From Cycas panzhihuaensis (lineage: Eukaryota; Cycadophyta), in NCBI GenBank assembly GCA_023213395.1, contig CM041465.1:224819741-224883740 (forward strand): a stretch of 64,000 bases of DNA, given 5' to 3'. Every line of letters starts with the position of its first letter. Within the stretch, counting starts at the first letter, position 1. Below the pieces are notes generated by a model that saw only the letters and a list, made by a program, of their open reading frames with translations, was not told the origin of the DNA and did not search any database. A program made the translations under genes and the position numbers. This document shows positions 54,824-64,000 of this stretch, piece after piece.

Positions 54824-56872
54824 TCAATAACAACATTCTGGGAATATCTTCGGCTGGTAATCCTTTAAACAACTCCTCCATTTGCACCATTTGGGGTTTC
54901 TGGTCGATTCTTCTGGTAATTTTTCTGGCTCTTTTTGTTTGTTTTTCCGAGCATAAACATATTTTGTTTCCGGTTTACCCATTGGTAGTATATTTTCTTC
55001 CCGAACTAAACCATCCAACACTCGTTTCGCTTGTTTATACCGATCCATTTCTGTTGGTGGGTTTGGATATCCTTCATCCCATTTCTCTTTTTGTTTGTTC
55101 TGCAATTTCACATTCTTCGTTTCTGGCACGATTGTCATTAGATTCGTTGCTTTGGCTTTACCTTTGCAATCCTCCGTTTTGTGGTCGCTTGGGCCACAAT
55201 TACCACATCTGACGACTTACATTCGTATTCTCACCTTCATCGGACATTCGGACTTCCAATGCCCGTGTAGGCGGATGAGGCATCTCCCCATCACTGCTTC
55301 TTCCTCGAGGGTTCAGTGCGCCTCGTTGTATACACATTCGAGGTGGGTTGCCTCTTCCCGACCTCGACCTCAATACTTTTCCTCTAGAATTGAAAAACAA
55401 TCCTTGGTTGTGTGTGTGTCAACCTCGCATATGTGGCACCACTTCTCTTGTTGGTGCGCCGCACCGTTTTTTAAATTCAACTCACATTCCGGGTGGTATG
55501 TGAGTTTTCCTCACGAATATGGCACCACTTGGTTACCCTTCCAAAGGTGCTCTTTCTTTTGGGCATCTCTTCTTCCTCCGGTTATTTCGATTTTCAATCT
55601 TGCCACCTCTTTTCTTAGTGCTTCCAGCTCGATTCCTCTTCTGCTACCCCTACCTAGCAGAAGGGTCGATTGTATTGGTTTTGCTTCAATTCTCTAATCT
55701 CATCTTGTAACCTTAACAGCAAGGAATCTTGTCCTCCTGCTTGGGCATCCATTTCCATCTCAAAATCTAATGCCAGATCCTGAGCATTTTTGAATGACTT
55801 CAGCGGATGAGCATGCATCATGGCTCGCAACTTCTCATTCAGCCCTCTCACGAGTAATTCTTCATGTTATGATCCGTGATCGTTTCGTTGATCATGCTTC
55901 TTTGCAATAATCGCATTCGGCTAATGTAAGTTAGGAATGATTCCCGACCTCTGCACGATTTCGTAATACGATTTCCACAGCTTCATTACTTCGAAACTTT
56001 TGAAATCTCTCCTCAAACGCTTTCTTAATCTTTCCCCATGGCTCATTTTTGTTTATTTCCTTGTACCATGCGAAGGGTACTCCTCTCAATGTGCAAGCGA
56101 GCGTCTTTGATTTCATCTTAAATACATTATCTTTTGACATCAATGAGATTACGAAATAGATACACGTGCTCTAAGCGTCTGAAGTATCATTGAAGGTTAG
56201 TTTCCCAAAGTCTATATAATCGTCCATTTTGGAAGATTGCAACTATCCCCCACCTGATGGTGATCTTTCCCCTCCTCCGTCTTTTGGGGATGCCTTTGGG
56301 AGTAACTACCGCACTATCTTTTCCAAACAACGGATTTTTAAAGCGGAGTTTTTATGTGTATAGGTTCCACTACACCGGAACTTGTATAGTCAATGGCGTT
56401 CTGTAATGTAAGATTGATCCGATCCCTTTTACGCCGAATCTTCAAAAAGTCTCGTTAGCTTGTTTTCCCAATATGCCGAGGGACCTTCCTCCGCCTTCTT
56501 ATCGCTGTCACCTAGGTCCTTCGGGTTGTCCTCCACTGGTATACTTCCCTCTATTAAGATCTCTTTATGCTTTTCATCCAATTTTGGCTTTCCTTCTAAC
56601 TCCGGGCTAAACAAATCATCTCTGATAGGGGCTGGTGTCAATACCATGCGTTCGCCATGGGTTTCCTCCTCCTGAGGTGTCTGGGCTCCACTTGCCTCAG
56701 ATCCTTCGATGGACTGTTCCTTAGTCTCGTTGTTTTACGAACTTAACCTCCTCGCCCTTCTGAGTTTTGCTTCTTTTGACCATCTTAGTGCCCTTTGTCT
56801 GCTAGTCTCCTTTTCCTTGGGTGAAGTATCCTTCTGGGGTTCTTCCAACCTTGAAGGCCTCTTAGGTGGCAT
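54824..56872 (-). pseudogene. gypsy B gag: basic N-terminus, capsid, four zinc knuckles
   Basis: The ATG at 56872 opens MPPKRPSRLEEPQKDTSPKE, then a basic stretch (RWSKEAKLRRARR). An acidic linker (56647-56429) follows. The capsid-like block at 56143-55654 reads TLACTLRGVPFAWYKEINKN, FEERFQKFRSNEAVEIVLRN and HPLKSFKNAQDLALDFEMEM. Four CCHC-type knuckles follow in several frames; the second (55438-55397, CHICEVDTHTTKDC) and the fourth (55207-55166, CGNCGPSDHKTEDC) are intact. The rest of gag (55138-54824) is basic and leads into protease. Confidence 0.87.
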
Positions 56873-56998
56873 TGGAAGGTCCCACAGGCACTGTGGCTTA
56901 GTTACAGCCCGCCATCACGACAGCAGCCAGGGTCCTTTGCCCTTTACACATTCTTTTCCCTTGAAACCCCTAGGCCCTGTCCCTCCTCAACGGACGTA

Positions 56999-57011
56999 GG
57001 CAACGGAACCA
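56999..57011 (-). promoter_or_regulatory. primer-binding site of gypsy B
   Basis: TGGTTCCGTTGCC on the minus strand, one base after the 5' LTR. It resembles the Asp-tRNA site of Tat/Athila-type elements (TGGCGCCGTTGCC) with two changes. Confidence 0.6.
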
Positions 57012-57012
57012 A

Positions 57013-57840
57013 TGTTGACTTATTTGGGGTCTTATTACACTTACAAGACACCCCTTTGCACTTGTCAAGGTTGCAGGCGCTATAGTCTAGTTTTAGGATC
57101 ATCAACATGGTTATTCACATACATTCCATACAAAATTCATCGAAGGATACGTTGGAACACAAAAATCAATACATACTTCAGCAAATCATCATCACAACAC
57201 CAAGAATACACCAATTTCCACGTAACTCTTCCTTTCATTAATTCAACAGTTCAATTACGAAGGGGCTGGAATGCATTCCTGAGCATTCCAAAGACATCTG
57301 ATCCTTCATTACATATGCGTACCGGATGGTACTTATCATACATTCATGCTCCAATCGGTACATCATGCATCTTGTCTCCTGCACCTTTGCGTGCAGTGAT
57401 ATCCTGGCTCTCACCTAACCAGTGAATCATGCGTACCTCCTTAAGTACTCCTGTTGGTACCTTTTGGTCAAGGGTTATGACTGTCTATCATAACCGTACC
57501 CCTTCAGTCATGCGTACCTCTTCAGTTATGCGTACCTCTTCACTTAATCACTTTGTTTGTCCTTAATTAATTATTCCTTTGGGTCCGTGCGTCGTCGGCA
57601 CCTCCCGGTCTTCACCGTCCCTGAGTCATGCATACCGCCGTTTGGTTCCGGATTACGCTGATGCGTTCTGTCATCATGCGTACCCGTTCCAAGTACGCAC
57701 CTGTCATACGTACCCAGAATGCTTGTTTTTCTGCCGATTTGCCTCGTGCGTACCTCCGTACGGTCCGTACCTGCACAACTCGGGTTATCTGACCTACCTC
57801 TGGTCCTCACACAGCCATTGAGTCAATTTTAATGCCAACA
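57013..57840 (-). repeat. 5' LTR of gypsy B
   Basis: 828 bp, collinear with 47404-48241. Differences are mostly 1-5 base indels. It holds the same GCGTACC motif cluster. Confidence 0.95.
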
Positions 57841-57845
57841 GAAAG

Positions 57846-58249
57846 ATAAAAGAGAGAAGTGCAAAGAAAATTAGTAATTGGGATTTGTGTTGGTCCTCTT
57901 TCATTACCTAAAATGGTGAAAGAATGGGTAAATAATATCTAAAAACCTAAAAAGATTAAATTAGATAAAGTTAAATATCTACCACTTGTTGCCTTTTTAT
58001 TCCCTTTTGTTGACAAATCCAACACTAAGATAATTTTGAATAATCATCTTTGGTCCTGTGATAGAAGTGTATTCATAATGTAGGGGTGCGCTCTAGAATT
58101 TGATTCTAAAGATTTGAAGAATGTATGATGTCTTGTTTGGGTTGAACTTGAGGGTTTACATACTGGCCACGGAAAATTTCTTCCTAAATTGGTGCCTCCA
58201 TTGGGTAAATTTTGAAGGAAGGATGGATCTAGGAGATAAATCACTCACA
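57846..58249 (+). pseudogene. retroelement K, DUF4283-like fragment (right part)
   Basis: The frame continues the piece cut at 47403: GICVGPLSLPKMVKEW, YLPLVAFLFPFVDKSNTKII, LNNHLWSCDRSVFIM, then CLVWVELEGLHTG, PKLVPPLGKF and GRMDLGDKSLT after one shift. This is the pattern of DUF4283, the N-terminal domain of LINE ORF1 and some gag-like plant proteins (F-x-F, W after a hydrophobic run, then W-V-x-L-xx-L). Three stops break it. It ends exactly where the copia J LTR seems to begin, so J also landed in K. Confidence 0.45.
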
Positions 58250-58524
58250 TGCACACAATGGCAATGGAGAATGAAAAAGAAGATGAAACAAGATATGAGA
58301 GCAAGCTTGGAGGTGAGAATGAATAGTGACTCCCTCCTTGAGATTTTGTCTTTTATTATTGAGGGTGAGCATTAGGGTTAGGATTTTTCCACCTAATGAC
58401 ATGAACCCAAAATTACATCTAAATGCACATAAAGTGCATTTCATTAAGAGACTAATGCTAACAATATATCCTAAGGTCAGATAATTAATCTACACAAATA
58501 GCCTTGATACATTAACCTCTTTCA
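58250..58524 (-). repeat. putative 3' LTR of copia J
   Basis: Minus strand TGAAAGAGG to ATTGTGTGCA, 275 bp, directly after the purine tract. The left end is inferred from the TG...CA rule and from where the DUF4283-like reading stops. The other LTR is outside the window, so the boundary is unconfirmed. Confidence 0.5.
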
Positions 58525-58841
58525 ATCCCCCCTTTAATGGTGGAAGGTCATTTTGAGAAAATCTATTTTATGAGGTCTTCATTTGAGCCTCATTATTACA
58601 TGGAAATTCTAAATGACACTTTTGTAGGAAATCCCTCATGGGGAATAAAAATCCACGAACTTTATAAGATCTATAGCCCCTTTTATAAATCAAAATGGCT
58701 AAGGTGGCTCTTTGATGTAGCCTGATAGCCAAGCAGCTTAAATGTGCAGCTTAATCTGTTGAGTTTCCATATACCGTTTGGTCATCTCCTATGTCCTTTT
58801 GGGTTTTCACAGGTTCTGATTTTCCAAAACTGGTACAACCC

Positions 58842-58942
58842 TTATCCTTCTGTGCCCACATGGGGTTTTCATAAAAATAATAGAGCAGAGACTTACTCTT
58901 ATTCTTCTGTGCCCACAAGGGGTTTTCATGAAGAGAATAGAG
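58842..58942 (-). repeat. direct repeat in the 3' untranslated region of copia J
   Basis: Two 44-bp units at 58842-58885 and 58899-58942 (core CTTCTGTGCCCACA and GGGGTTTTCAT), 57 bp apart. They lie between the RNase H stop and the purine tract. Such repeats are known in 3' parts of some Tnt1-like elements; the role here is unknown. Confidence 0.75.
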
Positions 58943-58968
58943 TATGATCCTGTTGCCATCTTCTTTGA

Positions 58969-60932
58969 TTAGTCGAAGATGGAGGCCCTAAGGCCAAGCT
59001 GCCTTCGGAACTGTTCAAACTTCATCTTTTGCAATGGTTTGGTAAAGATATCGGCCACTTGATCTACTGTGGAGCAGTATTCCAGTTGAATTGTGCCGTC
59101 ATGAACGAGTTTTCTAATCCTGTGGATTTTCGTACTTATGTGTTTGGTACGATCGTGAAATACATGATTTTTCACCATGTAGATTGCTGATTGATTATCC
59201 ACATGAAGACTCGTAGGACTTGCTTGGGTGATATTCAATGTTTCCAATAATTTTCTCAGCCATATCACCTCTTTACTGGTCTCGAGCGAGAATGTATTCA
59301 TCTTCTGATTGAATCTACAACTATCTTACGTAAATGCGGATCTCCATGATATTGGTGTTGTTCTAAGAAACGTTACATAACCAGACGTAGATCTTCCTGT
59401 ATCTTTATCTCCTGCAAAGTCTGAGTCTGTGTATGCAGAAAGCTTGAAGTTTGAATTAGGTTCATACAACAGACCATATTTGTTGGTTGTTTTAAGGTAT
59501 CTCAACACTCGCACTGCTGCCTGCCAATGATTCTGCTTAGGATTTGTCATGTAACGAGCAAGAATGCTGACAGAGTGTGCAATATCTGGCCTTGTATTAG
59601 TAGTGTAGATGAGACTACCTACAAGTTTCCTATAGAGTGTTGCGTTTGCCTCCTAGTGTCACCTTCAACTGAGAGTTTGGTATTAGGATCCATAGGTAAC
59701 ATCACTAGTCGAGCATTTTCTAACTGAAACTTGGTTAGAAGATTGTTGATGTTTTTTTTTTTAGAGAGGAAAAATTTTCCATTCTCTTGTGTTACTTCAA
59801 TTTCCAAGTAATATTTTATCAAACTGAGGTCAAACAATTTGAACGTTTTGCCAAGGTCCTTTTTCAGCTGGCTTATTGCCTGTTCACTATTACCCATTAC
59901 TAGCATGTCATCCACAAAGATTATGAGATAAGTGACTTTATCCTTATGGCGCTTGATGAACAACGTTGCATTAATATCTTGGTAGTCACAAACCTCGTAT
60001 CCAAGTTGCCTCATTCTTTCAGACAACTTGGCAAACCAAGCATGAGGGGCTTGTTTAAGGCCGTACAAGGACTTTTTGAGCCTGCAAACCTTATGCTCTT
60101 GACCGTCGATCTCATATCCTTCTGGCTGATCCATGTAAATTTCTTCTTCAAGATCTCCATTGAGAAACACGGTCTTAATATCAAGTTGGTGGATTTTCCA
60201 ACCCTGTTGAGCAGCCAAGGCCACAAGAGTTCTAATTGTAGGCCACTTGGTTGTAGGTGCGAAGACTTCAATGTAATCGATGCCTTCCCTTTGTGTAAAT
60301 CCTTTAGCTACCAGCCTCACCTTGTGTTTTTTAAGGGTGCTGTCTGATCTATATTTGTTTTTGAACACCCATTTATTTTGAACTACCTTCCTGCCAAGTG
60401 GTAGATCAACGAGCTCCCATGTATCATTCTTGATAAGAGATTGGTACTCTTCAGTCATGGCATTTCTCTGAGCTGTATGCTTTACAACTTCTTGGTACAT
60501 TAAAGGCTCTTCATTAAGAGTAAGGTGCAGTTCTGCTGGTTCAAACTCAGTATATAATGATTCCTGCATCCTTGCTCTATGGGCACTTCGAGTGCCAGTT
60601 TTGCCCACCTCATCTGGTTGTATGTCCTTATTGAGTTGGTGGGCTTCTCGAGATCCTCGAGTTGGGAATAATGTCCTCATTTCCCCAACTTCTTGGTTCT
60701 CATCATGTTCATTAAAATGATTATTTTGTGAGGAGGATGTTGATGCGCCTGAGGAAGATGGTCCTTCTACCACTATTTTTCCTTTGTCAACTGAAGGTGG
60801 AGAGCATGGTTTTTCTATAATGGCTTTGCCTTTGTCAACTCTGCTATCTTCAAAAGATGGTGCTGGATGTGTACTCATCGGTTCAGAGTCACAACTTGTA
60901 TCCTCCAAGGCTCTATTGTCAGCTTCCAACAT
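58969..60932 (-). pseudogene. copia J reverse transcriptase and RNase H
   Basis: A 437-codon stretch (60932 to 59619) is fully open, the longest in the window. A Ser/Glu-rich linker is followed by RT: ELVDLPLGRKVVQNKWVFKN, VRLVAKGFTQREGIDYIEVF, WKIHQLDIKTVFLNGDLEEE, RLKKSLYGLKQAPHAWFAKL and catalytic FVDDMLVMG (about 59920-59895). After a shift come RNase H pieces (YTDSDFAGDKDTGRSTSGYV, 59430-59370; ETSKEVIWLRKLLETL, VDNQSAIYMVKNHVFHDRTK), ending at 58969. The RT part looks intact, but the polyprotein is broken. Confidence 0.93.
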
Positions 60933-61026
60933 TTGGAGTAATTTATGTCTGTCCCCCCCCCAAATTTTGGAATCTGAACATCATACTTGATAACATTATT
61001 GTAGCAGCGTGAGGGTACTTTGGAGT

Positions 61027-62060
61027 CTAGTTTAAGTAACTAATCCTCTGTCTCCGCAAAAACAACATCTCTAGTAATGATGATTTTTCGTTGTGAAGGT
61101 ATGAAGACCTTATACCCTTTCTTATCCATAGGGTATCCAACAAAGATGCCTTTAAGTGCCCTTGGCTGGAGTTTATTTCGATCTGCATCCAGAATTTGGG
61201 CAAAGCATGTAGAGCCAAAAATTTTAAAGTAGTGAACAATGGGGGCTTGTCCTGACCACTTTTCATTAGGTGATTGTACTTCCTTTGATGGGGTAACAAC
61301 ATTGATACAATAAACAACTATCCAGATTGCTTCAGCCCATAGATAGGCAGGTACATTTTTGTATATTAACATAGCACGAGCCATGTTCATGATTGTCCTA
61401 TTCATGCGCTCGGCAACTCCATTTTGCTGTGGGGTACCTGCTACTGTTGTTTGATTTTTGATGCCATTGTCTCAAAGGTAGCTTTCAAACTCATGTGAGG
61501 TATATTCGCCACCATTATTAGCTCGAAGACATTTGAGTTGATAACCTGACTCTTTTTCAGTGAGGGCTTTGAATTCCTTGAATATACAGAATGTTTCATC
61601 TTTCTTGTGTAGAAAAGCTACCCATACTTTTCTAGTGAAATCATCAATGAAAGAGATGTAATATAGCTTGCCCTTCAGTAAAGGAATGGGCATTGGCCCG
61701 CATAAATCAGAGTGTACCAATCGTAATGGATGGCTCGATTTCCACTAACTTTTAGGAAAGGGTTGTCGATGAGATTTGGCAATGATACAAGCTTCACATT
61801 TAAAGGGCTTAGAGGAAAACTTTGGAAGGTGTTAGAAAGATCTCTAAGTCTATCAATGTGAACATGGCCCATGCGAGCATGCCAAAGAGCTTCTGGTGAC
61901 AACGTTGGATGGGTCAAGATGGAATGAAATGCAAATTCTTCATCGGCACAAGGGCTTTGGGCACAATGGGCTTCAGAAGATGGAAAGGCATTCAGTCAAA
62001 ATAGTTTGCCAGAGAGATGTCCAATCAAAACTACCTGATTAGTTGGAGGGTGAATGACAT
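61027..62060 (-). pseudogene. copia J integrase
   Basis: The zinc region LWHARMGHVHIDRLRDLS (about 61890-61840) is followed by a shift. The core reads MVHSDLCGPMPIPLLKGKLY with the first Asp (61720), then FKALTEKESGYQLKCLRANN with GGEYTSHEF, where the second catalytic Asp is Asn, then after a stop MNRTIMNMARAMLIYKNVPA and WAEAIWIVVYCINVVTPSKE (61405-61040). The Glu lies just upstream in another frame. The end (GIFVGYPMDKKGYKVF) matches the copia integrase tail. Confidence 0.9.
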
Positions 62061-62067
62061 GGAGAGT

Positions 62068-62650
62068 CTAGTCATTTACGGTTACACTCAGATCAAATCC
62101 ACGAGAGACAAGTGGGGATAAGGAGAGTAGGTTTTGTTTGAGATTGGGTATGTATAAGACATCAAGCAATGTAAAATCTTCTAAGCCTGGGAGTTTCAGG
62201 CGAATGTTGCCAATTCCTTCAACAGGTTGTTGTGATTTATCAACCATGTGAACAACTCCTTGAACATTTGAGTCAAATGTTTGATTTAGACTGCAATTGC
62301 ACGTCATATGTTGAGTTGCTTCTGTGTCCATGATCCACTGTCCATCGATTGAAGCCACACTATTGGCAATTCCAATAGGGCTTGGGATTGGTGAAGGGAA
62401 TTCACAAGTGATATATCCACACCGAGCTTCAAAGTATCTCTTTGGTTGGTCAATGGCATTTGATGCTGAAGATCCCTCAATTCTTTGAATGTGTGCTTGT
62501 ATGAAACCTGCACAACTAAAGGATTCTTCACAAGTTTCTTCAACATTGTGAACTCCATGTTTTGGTTGGAACTTGGCCAACTTATAAATGGCAGTTCTGT
62601 AATTTTTTGCTAAGTGTCCTTTACGGTTACACCGATCACACATAATAGTT
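62068..62650 (-). pseudogene. copia J zinc knuckle and protease
   Basis: 191 codons are open (62643 to 62068). The knuckle CDRCNRKGHLAKNY has its last Cys changed to Tyr. The protease block reads QWIMDTEATQHMTCNCSLNQ, where D-S-G-A is expected and D-T-E-A is found, so the active site is altered. VHMVDKSQQPVEGIGNIRLK and DVLYIPNLKQNLLSLS complete the protease fold. Confidence 0.9.
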
Positions 62651-63537
62651 TGATTACCAGTCCCTGAAGAGGTACTAGTTTGGCTTGACTGTCTTGCTCT
62701 TTGTTGAGGTGGCCCTTGGCCTTGAGACTGTCAAGGTTGTGATTGAGGGTTTGATTGACCTTGTGGATGATTTCCCATATTTCTTCCTCTTCCTCTTGCT
62801 CTGTTATTTCCTCTGCCACGAGAGGGACCTTGATTTTTTGTGTAGCAAACTTCTTCTTCTACCTCAAAGGCTGCATCTGGAAGAAAGTCAAAGGCTACAA
62901 AGTTTGTATCAAAGGTCTTGTCAAATTCTATGAATTTCTTGGCAAGTGCTTCGAAGTTGAGTGTTTTCAATGTTCCACTAGATTGAGGACTTCCAAGCAA
63001 GTTTTTATAATCGGACACATGTAAACATGACTAGATCAAAAATGCCCAAGTGATGCATTGGGTCTTAAAGTCTTTGTCAATTGCCTGTTTAATTGGTTGA
63101 AGGAGATTTATTGTCTCATGAGCTCGTCCCTTCTGCATTTTTAATTTGTTCATTTTCAAAATAAGATGAACAAATTCTAAATCTGACTTTGTATCAAAGT
63201 TCTTTTTGAGAACTTCTAGGACCTTCCAGGCTGTATCATGTTGCTCTTCATTTATCAAGTTGTGCAAGGAGTGATCAATGGCCAATAAAATTCCTACACA
63301 GATCTTTTCATCATCTATCTCCCATTGTAGTTTAGCTGCAGCATCTATAGGAGATGTTAGGGCGGATCCACTGGAGGCAGTTGTTGTAGCTGTTGTTGGT
63401 ATGCTAGGTGTAGGCTGCAAATGGGCTCTCCAAAGGCCTTCATACTTTGCAACATTTTTAGTTCCACTGTATCATAGATCCCAATTTTCTTTACCTTTCA
63501 ATATGCAATTAACATTTTGCTTGAATTGAGATGACAT
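62610..63537 (-). pseudogene. copia J gag
   Basis: The start at about 63537 opens MSSQFKQNVNCILKGKENWD, then an early TGA. From 63420 the frame runs PTTATTTASSGSALTSPIDA, KLQWEIDDEKICVGILLAID, EEQHDTAWKVLEVLKKNFDT and LKMNKLKMQKGRAHETINLL to 63031, the UBN2-like capsid region. A second open piece (63018-62731) is FIEFDKTFDTNFVAFDFLPD then an Arg/Gly-rich basic tail. At least two stops and one shift break it. Confidence 0.88.
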
Positions 63538-64000
63538 GGTGACGATGAAGAAGTAGAAGAGATGATAGAAGTATGTGCCACTGACACGTGTCGCTAGTAC
63601 ACCTGGCGCAACAGGGATGTAGAAATGATTGTTATGATGAGAAGCAAGCAATGATTAAGTATTTTTCAACAATTATAAAAAAAATGAATATAAGCAATGA
63701 TGCAAGAATGAGGCCTAATATAGAGTTGGCAAAGAGTGGTGATGTGTCATGCCACTAACCTCTCACTTATGTCCAAATGTAAGTGAGGTTTTGATGCCTA
63801 AGGCTTCTAATATACGATTAGGGCCTTCATCTGCGATACTCGCACCTGCGCTTGGTGATGAAATCCAAGTCATAGTGGAGCCCAGGTACTCCCAGTTCTC
63901 ACCCAGTTCACGAATGAGCAGCTATATACCTCCTCCGAAGAGTCAAACGGTACTGCGTATCCCACGGCTATGATGAATATTGGACCGGGTTAATTTTAAT
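63538..64000 (-). other. leader of copia J
   Basis: 463 bp upstream of gag on the minus strand, without an ORF of interest. No TGGTATCAGAGC-like site is present, so the LTR boundary lies beyond the window or the leader is rearranged. Confidence 0.55.

Larger units (their letters stand above)
47404..57840 (-). mobile_element. complete Ty3/gypsy element B, TSD GAAAG
   Basis: 10437 bp on the minus strand, LTRs 57013-57840 (5') and 47404-48241 (3'). GAAAG at 47399-47403 and 57841-57845 is a perfect TSD. Same family as gypsy A by gag, protease, second capsid-like domain, RT, integrase and 3' ORF. The two LTRs are nearly identical in long blocks (the first 130 bp on the element strand match exactly), so this is the youngest gypsy here. 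Small indels break most frames. Confidence 0.96.
58250..64000 (-). mobile_element. Ty1/copia element J, minus strand, 5' end outside window
   Basis: Gag, zinc knuckle, protease, integrase, RT and RNase H read from right to left and end in a purine tract (minus AAAGGGGGGAT, 58535-58525) and a putative 3' LTR. The 5' LTR and primer site were not found up to 64000. It is not close to the other copias: its RT motif is FVDD and its gag differs. It resembles Tnt1/Tork-type elements in the RT and RNase H (STSGYVTFL) style. Confidence 0.9.

Overview
The window is nuclear DNA of a seed plant with a large, repeat-rich genome, and about nine tenths of it is LTR retrotransposons. Evidence: Ty1/copia and Ty3/gypsy polyproteins, TG...CA long terminal repeats (LTRs), a tRNA-iMet-type primer site (TGGTATCAGAGC) in the copia copies, target-site duplications (TSDs), and a poly(ADP-ribose) polymerase (PARP) gene with GT-AG introns. 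There is no operon structure, rRNA, tRNA or CRISPR array. A conifer or other gymnosperm is plausible from the element density and the stranded gene island, but that is inference.

Layout. 1-4850: copia family alpha, copy 1, entering from the left, with its 3' LTR. 5014-10254: copia D, complete, TSD GGAAT. 10491-10945 and 27938-28826: the two halves of a chromodomain gypsy (C), split by gypsy A (10946-27937, + strand). Gypsy A is itself split by copia alpha copy 2 (14238-21491, TSD GTATG). 28827-30533: probable C LTR and unassigned DNA. 30534-43664: a short minus-strand LTR element without recognisable pol (I), holding copia G (31619-42127), which holds copia H (36181-41364); this is three levels of nesting. 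43665-46600: host DNA with four intact PARP catalytic-domain exons (44232-45501). 46600-58249: a decayed retroelement (K) with gag-like and DUF4283-like pieces, split by gypsy B (47404-57840, minus strand, TSD GAAAG). 58250-64000: minus-strand copia J, running off the right edge.

Gypsy A and B belong to one family and are the most interesting content. Reading both copies gives the order capsid-like domain, four zinc knuckles, protease (D-G-G rather than D-S/T-G), a second capsid-like domain, RT, RNase H, integrase without chromodomain, a spacer with hairpin modules (clear in B), and a 3' ORF ending in an acidic stretch and coiled coil. The second capsid-like domain between protease and RT, and the 3' ORF, occur in both diverged copies.

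Every retroelement reading frame is broken by stops or frameshifts. The only cellular gene whose visible exons are all open is the PARP gene. Its first exons and its last catalytic exon were not found, so it is either a gene with very long TE-filled introns reaching beyond the window or a broken copy.
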